NCBI GenBank assembly: GCA_003229935.1
Contig: QIGD01000141.1
Location: 1-6,379, forward strand
DNA length: 6,379 nucleotides
Reading direction: 5' to 3'
From: Methanobacteriota archaeon
GTDB lineage: Archaea > Hydrothermarchaeota > Hydrothermarchaeia > Hydrothermarchaeales > BMS3B
Shown here: positions 1 through 5,745 of the stretch, in pieces
Layout: the number at the start of each line of letters is the position of its first letter
Position numbering within the stretch: the first letter of the stretch is position 1
Notes under the pieces: model-generated
What the model was told of the DNA's origin: nothing
The model's input: only the letters and a program-made list of their open reading frames with translations
Databases searched by the model: none
Made by a program: the position numbers and the translations under genes

Positions 1-30
1 ATTAAAAATCATTATTATAATTTTAAAATG

Positions 31-86
31 GAGGTAGGGCAATTCCTCCCACATCTAAAGAGGTGGGTTTACTTGCCCAGAGGATC
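31..86 (+). mobile_element. IS200/IS605-like right-end hairpin (possible TnpB omega-RNA 3' end), element otherwise off-window
   Basis: A nested inverted repeat is visible: GGGCAA at 37-42 pairs with TTGCCC at 73-78, and inside it CCCAC at 48-52 pairs with GTGGG at 63-67, separated by a symmetric 5x5 internal loop; the apical part contains CTAAAG. The layout GGCAATTC, CCCAC, CTAAAG, GTGGG, TTGCC matches, from memory, the subterminal hairpin at the right end of many IS200/IS605 elements that carry tnpB, where it is also the 3' scaffold of the guide RNA. In that orientation tnpB would lie to the left, outside the window. A second hairpin of similar pattern lies near 5709-5727 on the other strand. 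The exact element end cannot be fixed; it should lie between about 79 and 90. Alternatively this is a plain leader stem-loop or attenuator of the next gene. Confidence 0.6.
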
Positions 87-857
87 ATGAATTCTTTTAA
101 AGACTTTGCAATCAGGCTGGCAGAAAGCTCAGGTGAATTTCTCCTCCAGAGTTTCAAAAAGGATGAGACTCTGATATCAGCCAGAGGGTTATCAAAGGAA
201 ATAACTACAGAGTATGATATAGAAAATGATAGATTTATAATAAAAAAGATTTCTGAGACCTTTCCTGAGCACAGTATTCTTACCGAAGAAAGCGGTTTTA
301 TTGATAGGAATAGTAAATATACATGGATTGTTGACTCTCTTGATGGAAGCAGTAATTTTGCTCTTGGAAATCCTTTCTTCTCTATATCCATTGCCCTTAT
401 GAAAGATAAAAAACTTACCATTGGTGTGATATATGCACCTTATCTCAGAGAACTTTACACTGCTGAAGCTTCCATGGGTGCTTTTTTAAACGGAAAGAGA
501 ATAAATGTATCTCTGGTGGACAGCCTTGATAGCAGTTACCTGTTAACCTGTGAGGGAGGAGAGAAGAGCAATGCAAAGATAGCTAGAATCAATGCACTAC
601 TTCATCCAGGGGTAAAAGACCTGCGCAAGCTGGGTTCAGCTGCTATTGAGGGTGCTTGGGTTGCTTCTGGACGGGCAGAAGCATATATTACAATAGGTAT
701 ATACCCCTGGGATATAGCCGCAGCTGTACTTATTGTCAGAGAGGCAGGAGGTAAGGTAAGTAATTTTGAGGGTAGAGAATGGAAGCCAGAGAAGAGTAAT
801 ATTATTGCGTCCAATGGAAAAATCCATGAAAAATTAATTGAACTACTCATACCTTAG
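87..857 (+). CDS. Inositol monophosphatase / fructose-1,6-bisphosphatase family protein
   Basis: A metal-dependent sugar-phosphate phosphatase of the IMPase superfamily, 256 residues from ATG 87, close to the roughly 250 aa of archaeal MJ0109-type enzymes, which hydrolyse both inositol-1-phosphate and fructose-1,6-bisphosphate. Visible motifs, numbered from ATG 87: ITTEYD (38-44 region), LTEESG with the metal-binding Glu pair (67-68), VDSLDGSSNF (82-91; family consensus DP(I/L)DGTxNF, with D83 and D86 as metal ligands), and PWDIAA (207-212) with the third metal Asp (209). Start choice: a GTG at 63 gives 8 more residues but lies inside the stem of the upstream hairpin; the protein from ATG 87 begins with the helix typical of the family, and AGAGGA lies just upstream, though close. 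Odd: Ser replaces the usual Pro in motif A. The 3' end overlaps the convergent permease gene by 15 bp. Cytoplasmic. It may supply free inositol or act in gluconeogenesis; the substrate cannot be read from sequence. Confidence 0.9.
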   Translation: MNSFKDFAIRLAESSGEFLLQSFKKDETLISARGLSKEITTEYDIENDRFIIKKISETFPEHSILTEESGFIDRNSKYTWIVDSLDGSSNFALGNPFFSISIALMKDKKLTIGVIYAPYLRELYTAEASMGAFLNGKRINVSLVDSLDSSYLLTCEGGEKSNAKIARINALLHPGVKDLRKLGSAAIEGAWVASGRAEAYITIGIYPWDIAAAVLIVREAGGKVSNFEGREWKPEKSNIIASNGKIHEKLIELLIP

Positions 858-2030
858 GGCTTCGGCAGGGTTTAACTTTGCAGCCCTGTAAGCTGGATAT
901 ATGCCAGAGATAACACCAATAAACAGAGAAAAACCAAGGGCTGAAATTATAAGTTTGGTTGTTACAAGAGTTTGAAAGCTTGAGCCTATATACATGGTGC
1001 CCACATACTGTATAAATGCAGAGATTATTGCTCCTACCACAATCCCTATTACACCACCCACAATGCCCAGAATTCCTGCCTCGGCAACAAAGATTTTAAG
1101 CACCATGGAATCGTCTGCACCTATTGCCTTCATAACGCCTATTTCTCTTGTTCTCTCAAGAACCGAGGTTAGCATTGTATTCATAATTATAACTGACCCA
1201 ACAACAAGAGAAATCGATGCGATTCCCCCTATTACAAAGGTGATAATGCCTATCATTGTATCAATCCGCTTTGCAAGCTGCTCTTTTGTAAGCACATTAA
1301 AATCATTGCCCCCCCTTATCTTTTTAAGTACCTTTTCAATCTTGAGGGCAAGCGGTTTAACCACACCTTTATTATTAGCCACCACCCAGAACATTGTAAT
1401 TTCATTTCCAGCATTAAATAAATCCCTTACGGAATTCAGGCTCATATACACACTGGAGTCATCTTCGGTATTACCGATTTCCCCAAAGATTCCCACAACT
1501 CTGAAATTTTTACCCTTAATTTTGAGAGTATCCCCTACATGCACTTTATTATCGAATATTTTATCTGCTACTCTGTAGCCAATATCTATCTCATCAAAAC
1601 TATTCTCACTGAAAAATCTTCCTTCCTTTATATTATAGTACTTACGAAACTGGTTCATCCCACCTCTTTTTATTCCAGAGACCCACATACTTTCAACTTC
1701 ATTTCTGAATTTTGCTGTAGTAGGCCTATAAAATATCTGTACAATATCCTTAACTTGGGGAATAGCTTTTACTGCTCTTATCTGTGAGTCAGTAAAGGGT
1801 AGAGATTCACTTGGAGGTCCCTGCAGACTCATCATTCCACTGGGAACAACCATAATCTTATCGCTGCCTATAGCATTAAGCTGCTCGGAAACACTTGCTC
1901 GCATACCTTCGCCAATAGAAACCATACTCACAACTATGGCAACACCTATGACAATTCCCATGACAGTAAGAAAACTCCTTGTTTTGGTTTCCTTAATGTT
2001 TTTTATGGAGAAATATATCTCTTCAATCAT
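843..2030 (-). CDS. MacB/FtsX-type ABC transporter permease (second of a tandem pair)
   Basis: Membrane subunit of a type VII (MacB/FtsX/LolE-like) ABC transporter, 395 aa, about family length without the fused ATPase. Order of parts: a short cytoplasmic amphipathic N-terminus, TM1 at about 20-40 (LTVMGIVIGVAIVVSMVSIG), an extracytoplasmic MacB_PCD-type domain at about 45-250, TM2 at about 259-285, the conserved cytoplasmic segment ERTREIGVMKAIGA (292-305), TM3 at about 313-342, TM4 at about 358-380, and the C-terminal signature YPAYRAAKLNPAEALRYE. Proteins of this fold work by mechanotransmission, moving substrate outside the membrane rather than through a channel. The ATG is preceded by AGGAG six bases upstream, inside the end of the upstream permease gene; only one base separates that stop from this start, so the two are surely co-translated. 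It is clearly paralogous to its neighbour. No ATPase or adaptor gene is in the window. Substrate unknown; lipids, peptides or drugs are all possible. Confidence 0.93.
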   Translation of the reverse strand: MIEEIYFSIKNIKETKTRSFLTVMGIVIGVAIVVSMVSIGEGMRASVSEQLNAIGSDKIMVVPSGMMSLQGPPSESLPFTDSQIRAVKAIPQVKDIVQIFYRPTTAKFRNEVESMWVSGIKRGGMNQFRKYYNIKEGRFFSENSFDEIDIGYRVADKIFDNKVHVGDTLKIKGKNFRVVGIFGEIGNTEDDSSVYMSLNSVRDLFNAGNEITMFWVVANNKGVVKPLALKIEKVLKKIRGGNDFNVLTKEQLAKRIDTMIGIITFVIGGIASISLVVGSVIIMNTMLTSVLERTREIGVMKAIGADDSMVLKIFVAEAGILGIVGGVIGIVVGAIISAFIQYVGTMYIGSSFQTLVTTKLIISALGFSLFIGVISGIYPAYRAAKLNPAEALRYE

Positions 2031-2043
2031 ATTAGCTCCTCAG
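2031..2043 (-). promoter_or_regulatory. Ribosome binding site of the downstream permease gene
   Basis: On the minus strand this reads CTGAGGAGCTAAT immediately before ATG 2030-2028. The GAGGAG core matches the 3' end of archaeal 16S rRNA and is embedded in the last codons of the upstream permease, whose TAA (2034-2032) is part of the same stretch. This supports translational coupling and fixes the downstream start. Confidence 0.8.
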
Positions 2044-3216
2044 TGAATCAACAGGATTCAACTTTGAAGCTCTGTAGGCAGGGTAAAGCCCAGCAATTGC
2101 ACCAATTACAACAGCAAAAATAAGAGCAAAGGCTGCCAGAGAAGGTGAAACTGTTGTTTTAAGAACATCATTGCCAAGGTAAACAGAAGCAGCCATATTT
2201 ATAACTATAGAAGTAGCATAGCCAAGGGCAATACCAATAATACCGCCTGTGAACCCCACCACCAAAGCGTCTGCCATAAATATCTTCATTACCTGACTGT
2301 CGCTTGCGCCTATCGCCTTTATTATTCCTATTTCTCTAACCCTTTCAGTCACATTCATTATCATTGTGTTGGAAATCCCTATAGCCCCAACTATAAGAGA
2401 GACTGCTGCAAGACCTCCAAACACAACCTGTACAATTTTGAAAACCACACTGGCTTTTTCAAATATTTCTTTCTGAGTAGCAACAAAATAATTCTTGCTG
2501 CTTTCCTTTCTATTCTTAATCAGGTTCTCAATTCTTATTCTTACATCTTCAACATTTACTCCTTTCTGCGCTTTTGCAATAATCATTGTTAAACTATTCT
2601 TAGCTCCAACAAGCTCCCTCAACTGGTCAATATTTGTATATAAAGTGTAATCCTTAGTTCTATCCCCAGTCTTCTGGAAGATTCCAACAACCTCGAAGGT
2701 CTTTCCTCTTATTTTTATTGTGTTGCCAACATTTACTTTCCTCGAAAATAGGTCATTGTGGATACCATAGCCTATAACCACCTTTTGTTGGTCTCCTTTG
2801 CTCAGCCACCTCCCCTGAAGTAGAGAGTAACCCCCAGTGTTACCAAAGGTGTTTTCTGCCTTTCCAGGGTCCATGCCAAAGATAATTATGTTTTTCTCCT
2901 GTCCTCCGAACTCTATACTTGTGGAGACGCTGAATATGGGAGAGACAAAAGCAACACCAGGAAGCTTCCCAATAGCTCTCGAGTCGTCATCATTCAGCTG
3001 GCCAGCTTTGGTACCATAGGAAAATTTTGGGGTGATAATAATTTTATCACTACCCAGAGACTGTAACTGCTCTTTCAGCGTTGCCTTCATGCCTGAACCC
3101 ACCGATATCATACTCACAACTGCCATTATACCAATAATCACTCCCATAAGAGTGAGAACTGTTCTTGCTTTTCTGTGAGAAAGCGTTTTGACCGAAAGAA
3201 GAAAATAGTCATACAT
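2032..3216 (-). CDS. MacB/FtsX-type ABC transporter permease (first of a tandem pair)
   Basis: Permease subunit, 394 aa, with the same architecture as the gene after it: TM1 at about 20-40 (LTLMGVIIGIMAVVSMISVG), an extracytoplasmic MacB_PCD-like domain at about 45-250, TM2 at about 258-284, ERVREIGIIKAIGASDSQV (291-309), TM3 at about 312-342, TM4 at about 358-380, and the ending YPAYRASKLNPVDSLRS. The paralogues match almost position for position in TM1, the GSDKI segment (55-59) and the C-terminal third, and diverge in the periplasm-like domain. This pattern suits an old tandem duplication, possibly forming a heterodimer. The start has no Shine-Dalgarno sequence, but a TATA-like element lies about 26 nt upstream, so the message is probably leaderless and the pair has its own promoter. 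The ATPase that must power the pair is not next to it. Confidence 0.93.
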   Translation of the reverse strand: MYDYFLLSVKTLSHRKARTVLTLMGVIIGIMAVVSMISVGSGMKATLKEQLQSLGSDKIIITPKFSYGTKAGQLNDDDSRAIGKLPGVAFVSPIFSVSTSIEFGGQEKNIIIFGMDPGKAENTFGNTGGYSLLQGRWLSKGDQQKVVIGYGIHNDLFSRKVNVGNTIKIRGKTFEVVGIFQKTGDRTKDYTLYTNIDQLRELVGAKNSLTMIIAKAQKGVNVEDVRIRIENLIKNRKESSKNYFVATQKEIFEKASVVFKIVQVVFGGLAAVSLIVGAIGISNTMIMNVTERVREIGIIKAIGASDSQVMKIFMADALVVGFTGGIIGIALGYATSIVINMAASVYLGNDVLKTTVSPSLAAFALIFAVVIGAIAGLYPAYRASKLNPVDSLRS

Positions 3217-3237
3217 TAAATTAAATTAGTCATAAAG

Positions 3238-3247
3238 AATATAAAAG
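3238..3247 (-). promoter_or_regulatory. TATA box of a probably leaderless permease transcript
   Basis: On the minus strand the sequence is CTTTTATATT, centred about 26 nt upstream of the A of the permease ATG (3216). Archaeal TATA boxes sit about 25-27 nt before the transcription start, so transcription should begin at or very near the start codon. The segment between (AT-rich, ending in AATTTA) has no Shine-Dalgarno match, which agrees with leaderless initiation. The element lies in the 37-bp gap after the phosphatidyltransferase stop, giving the permeases a promoter separate from that gene. Confidence 0.6.
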
Positions 3248-3253
3248 TCTTGG

Positions 3254-3829
3254 CTATTCCTTCTCTAATCTCTTCATTATAAGATAGGTATAGGTAAATC
3301 TTTCTATTGCTGTGGAGAATGCAATAAGAGTTAGTAAAACAAAGCCATAGTATAGCATCTTTTCCGCAGGATATAAACCCACAACAGCTGCTGCAAGGGT
3401 GATAATCAGAATAATCAGTCTTTCAGCTCTTTCGCCAATACCTACATCGCACTTTGTAATGTAGTGTTCTGCTCTTGCTCTTGTATAGCTAACCATAAAG
3501 CTTCCAGCCAGAGCAAACATGCCGAGAAGATACGCATGAAGATATAAGGTTAAACCTATAAGCACGGCTGCATCGCTGTATCTATCCAGAACTGAATCAA
3601 AGAAAGCACCAAAGTTCGAAATTCTGTTCAGAAGCCTTGCCACAGCTCCATCCATTACATCAAAAAACCCGGCGAGTATAAGAAAGACAAGAGCAAGGGA
3701 AAGATTACTAGTGTAAAAAGATAAGGCAGCTATTACACTCGCTACAAAACCCATAATTGTAATCAAAGTCGGGCTTATTCTCAGAAAAGCAAAAATCTTT
3801 GCTATGGGAATAATTATAGAATTTGCTAT
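3254..3829 (-). CDS. CDP-alcohol phosphatidyltransferase, probably archaetidylinositol-phosphate synthase type (5' end unresolved)
   Basis: Integral membrane enzyme that moves a polar alcohol (probably inositol-1-phosphate) onto CDP-archaeol to make a phospholipid. The full family motif DxxDGxxARx8GxxxDxxxD is present: counted from the TTG at 3766, D36, D39, G40, A43, R44, G53, D57 and D61, the residues that bind CDP and two metal ions. Further along are SYTRARAE (93-100) and GIGERAERL (109-117), a pattern I associate with archaeal inositol-phosphate or glycerol-phosphate transferases, and several hydrophobic helices. Start problem: the first ordinary start in frame is TTG 3766 (170 aa), yet the frame stays open upstream to a stop at 3856-3854 and encodes a typical family N-terminus, IPIAKIFAFLRISPTLIT, with the conserved SPxxIT. 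That stretch has no ATG, GTG or TTG. I set the 5' end at an in-frame ATA (3829); ATA 3817 and CTG 3784 are alternatives, as is a mutated start. The exact alcohol substrate is inferred. Confidence 0.85.
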   Translation of the reverse strand: MANSIIIPIAKIFAFLRISPTLITIMGFVASVIAALSFYTSNLSLALVFLILAGFFDVMDGAVARLLNRISNFGAFFDSVLDRYSDAAVLIGLTLYLHAYLLGMFALAGSFMVSYTRARAEHYITKCDVGIGERAERLIILIITLAAAVVGLYPAEKMLYYGFVLLTLIAFSTAIERFTYTYLIMKRLEKE

Positions 3830-3843
3830 ACCTCTAAAATTCG

Positions 3844-3851
3844 AATTATAT
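3844..3851. promoter_or_regulatory. Shared TATA-like element of the divergent promoter region
   Basis: AATTATAT on the plus strand, ATATAATT on the minus strand: a near-symmetric A/T element in the short AT-rich gap between the divergent phosphatidyltransferase and DHPS-related genes. Rightward it would place transcription start near 3873, giving a leader of about 12 nt that contains the GGGAG at 3876-3880 before ATG 3885. Leftward it would place the start near 3822, inside the open frame that lacks a normal start codon. Spacing is the only evidence; TATTAAAA around 3858-3866 is an alternative element. Confidence 0.4.
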
Positions 3852-3875
3852 GTTTAACTATTAAAAAATTTGTGT

Positions 3876-3880
3876 GGGAG
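3876..3880 (+). promoter_or_regulatory. Ribosome binding site of the DHPS-related gene
   Basis: GGGAG lies four bases before ATG 3885 and supports that start over the in-frame TTG at 3870, which has only an A/T-rich sequence in front of it. Confidence 0.55.
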
Positions 3881-3884
3881 TATA

Positions 3885-5393
3885 ATGAAAGTTCTTCTAA
3901 TAACAGGGAAATTAGCTGAGGATAGGGTCAGAACTATAGCAGGAAAGTATGGCATTGACGTTTATACTTTCAATGTCAGTGTTGCAAGTTTCATAACCCC
4001 TGAGAAGATTATCCGGAAGTTTAAGGGTACAGGGTTTATTAAAAATTATGATGCTCTTATAGTTCCCGGTACTATAGGGGGTAATTTGAATACTGTTGAA
4101 AGGGAGCTTGAAATTAAAGCTTTCAGGGGAACAAAGGATTTATCACTTCTTGAATTCTTACTTAAGCATCTTGAAAATCTTCCTCTTTCTTCTGAGGAAT
4201 CTGCTGATGATATGCTCAGGGATTATGTTAAAGAGGCTGCTATGGAGGAGATTAAAAATATCGAAATGCCTGAAGTTAAAGAAAGGCTTCTGAAGAAGAA
4301 AGGAAATTTTCTTATAGGCACTCTGGGCGCTGGAAAGGATTTTCCAATGCGAGTGGTTGCCGAGGTGGTGGATGCTGGAAAGCTGAAAAGGAAGGAACTC
4401 CTTGAGAGGGCAGAGTATTATCTGAAAAGTGGAGCAGACATTATCGATATAGGGATAAGGGAAAGAAATCCCGAGGCTGTCGAAAAAGCTGTATCTGTCC
4501 TCAAGGAGCTTGATGTACCTCTATCCATAGACACAATGGAAGCAGATAATATTGAAGCCGCCATAGATGCAGACATAGATTTAATTCTCAGTTTCAGCAG
4601 GGAGTTAATTGAGGAGCTTCAGGGAGTTAAAGTAGCAAGTGTTATTCTTCCTATGGTCAGCGGAAAGCTTCCAGAGAGTGCTGAAATGAGAGTTGAGTTT
4701 CTCGAGCAAAATCTTACTCTTGCCAGAGATTCCGGTTTTTCAAGGGTGATAGCTGACCCTGTACTTAACCATCCAAACTTTAATCTCGTGGAAGCTCTTG
4801 CTGCCTACAGGCTCTTTGCAAGAAAAAATCCTGATGAAGCAATCCTGTTTGGAGCAGGTAATGTGACCGAGCTTCTCGATGCTGACAGTACAGGAGTTAA
4901 TGCCCTGCTTGCAAGTATAGCAGGAGAGATTGGTGCTGAGATACTATTTACAACAGAGGCAAGCGATAAGACTCTCGGATGCATAAGAGAACTTTCTCTG
5001 GCAGGAAAGATGATGTTCCTTGCGAAGAAAAGAAAGTCGGCACCAAAGGACATTGGAATTGACCTTCTGGTACTGAAGGAGAAGAGAATTTTCAGAGAGC
5101 CCCTTGACAGCACTGTGTTCAATGCAATCCTCGTGGAGGCTGAGAAAAGTTCCAGCTATATAGAGGATAGGAAAGGTTACTTTAAGATTTTCGTTAAAAA
5201 TATGATTTATGTAGCTCATTTCAGAGGAGATGAAATAGATATTGTAATCACCGGTGAGAAGGCAGGAGATATAAGTCATACTATATGTAAACTCGGGCTT
5301 ATCTCAGAACCGTCTCATGGCTTGTATCTCGGAAGGGAGCTTCAGAAGGCAGAATTTGCCCTGAGATATAACAGGAGCTACCTTCAGGATTAA
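3885..5393 (+). CDS. Dihydropteroate synthase-related protein (archaeal MJ0107 / TIGR00284 type)
   Basis: A 502-aa protein, close to the roughly 500 aa of this archaeal family, which occurs in archaea lacking a bacterial-type DHPS and is thought to act on pterins in tetrahydromethanopterin-type cofactor synthesis or use; its reaction is not settled as far as I know. Parts, from ATG 3885: an archaeal N-terminal domain (1-150; MKVLLITGKLAE, IVPGTIGG at 59-66); a DHPS-like TIM-barrel region (about 155-370) with SGADIIDIG (182-190), PLSIDTMEADNIEAAID (212-228) and GAGNVTELLDADSTGVNAL (323-341); and a C-terminal domain (about 385-502) like the small cyanobacterial protein slr0651 (DUF4346), ending RSYLQD. 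The barrel resembles only part of true DHPS. Start: ATG 3885 follows GGGAG with a short spacer and gives the family N-terminus; TTG 3870 would add five unlikely residues. It is transcribed away from the lipid gene. The gap to the broken methyltransferase is 59 bp. Confidence 0.9.
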   Translation: MKVLLITGKLAEDRVRTIAGKYGIDVYTFNVSVASFITPEKIIRKFKGTGFIKNYDALIVPGTIGGNLNTVERELEIKAFRGTKDLSLLEFLLKHLENLPLSSEESADDMLRDYVKEAAMEEIKNIEMPEVKERLLKKKGNFLIGTLGAGKDFPMRVVAEVVDAGKLKRKELLERAEYYLKSGADIIDIGIRERNPEAVEKAVSVLKELDVPLSIDTMEADNIEAAIDADIDLILSFSRELIEELQGVKVASVILPMVSGKLPESAEMRVEFLEQNLTLARDSGFSRVIADPVLNHPNFNLVEALAAYRLFARKNPDEAILFGAGNVTELLDADSTGVNALLASIAGEIGAEILFTTEASDKTLGCIRELSLAGKMMFLAKKRKSAPKDIGIDLLVLKEKRIFREPLDSTVFNAILVEAEKSSSYIEDRKGYFKIFVKNMIYVAHFRGDEIDIVITGEKAGDISHTICKLGLISEPSHGLYLGRELQKAEFALRYNRSYLQD

Positions 5394-5406
5394 ATGCCGA
5401 AGAAGA

Positions 5407-5415
5407 TTTAAATAT
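5407..5415 (+). promoter_or_regulatory. Possible TATA box of the degraded methyltransferase gene
   Basis: TTTAAATAT lies 38-46 nt before ATG 5453, just after the DHPS-related stop. A start of transcription about 25 nt downstream would leave a short leader holding the purine-rich GAGGAAGGTAGG (5439-5450), a strong ribosome binding site. The signal seems to have outlived its gene. Confidence 0.4.
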
Positions 5416-5452
5416 CAAATTGGCTATGTTGTATATCAGAGGAAGGTAGGAT

Positions 5453-5695
5453 ATGTTCTTGGACAGCATGTATCAAAAGAGTGGCAAAATCTGGAGGAAA
5501 AGCCCAGCGAACTGGCAATTATTGCCATTGACTGCTTAAGTAAGCTTGACAGAAGTTTCAGTATACTGGACATTGGATGTGGCTACGGCAAAGATGCTAT
5601 ATATTTTTCAAAGCATCTGGAATGTGCAGTTTATAGTATTCTACCTCCTCAAAAACATCAAATATAAAATTTGAATGCTGTGATTTTACGATATT
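5453..5695 (+). pseudogene. Remnant of a class I SAM-dependent methyltransferase gene, two frameshifts, C-terminus lost
   Basis: Reading across frames restores the N-terminus of a small Rossmann-fold methyltransferase. ATG 5453, after a good ribosome binding site (GGAAGGT at 5441-5447), gives MFLDSMYQKSGKIWRK; the frame then shifts at the A run near 5498-5501, where one extra A would join it to KPSELAIIAIDCLSKLD. The second segment holds the SAM-binding motif I, ILDIGCGYGKDAIYF (5563-5607), and runs to AVYSI, where a second one-base shift near 5638-5643 leads into SSKTSNIKFECCDFTIL, a match to the acidic motif III region (xNIxFxCxDF). The order and spacing of these pieces fit one gene better than chance. 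About 81 codons remain of a typical 190-230; the rest is missing where a transposon-end hairpin begins. Neither remaining frame could make a working enzyme. Possible alternative: sequencing errors explain the shifts, but not the missing C-terminus. Confidence 0.75.
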
Positions 5696-5696
5696 G

Positions 5697-5745
5697 TGAG
5701 CGGGAAAGCACACTATCTTTAGTCGTGGGATGAGAGCGAGCCGTA
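5697..5745 (-). mobile_element. Decayed IS200/IS605-like right-end hairpin, opposite orientation to that at 31-86
   Basis: On the minus strand the core reads TCCCACGACTAAAGATAGTG, followed by TGCTTTCCCGCTCAC. This shares TCCCAC, then CTAAAGA, then a TG-rich arm and TTT with the hairpin at 47-70. The pairing is imperfect: on the plus strand ACT 5712-5714 pairs with AGT 5721-5723 and CAC 5709-5711 with GTG 5725-5727, with one bulged C. An undamaged element would be expected to have a full CCCACGACT...AGTCGTGGG stem. It sits exactly where the methyltransferase homology stops. In this orientation the lost tnpB would have been to the right, where the IS1634-like transposon now is. Confidence 0.5.

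Noticed and set aside
63..86. GTG 63 as the start of the phosphatase gene
   Set aside because: It lies in the stem of the hairpin, and the extra residues do not look like the family N-terminus; ATG 87 does.
23..421. 132-codon open frame on the minus strand opposite the phosphatase gene
   Set aside because: It is a shadow of a gene with clear catalytic motifs and has no ribosome binding site or recognisable domain.
994..1578. 194-codon open frame on the plus strand opposite the permease gene
   Set aside because: It is antisense to a well-supported membrane protein; its Ile/Pro/Thr-rich translation is what the complement of hydrophobic codons gives.
4805..5279. Two overlapping minus-strand open frames within the DHPS-related gene
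   Set aside because: Both are antisense to a conserved coding region and show no motifs.
5395..5493. Upstream extension of the second methyltransferase frame as a real N-terminus
   Set aside because: It has no start codon, and the neighbouring frame with ATG and a strong ribosome binding site gives the expected family sequence.
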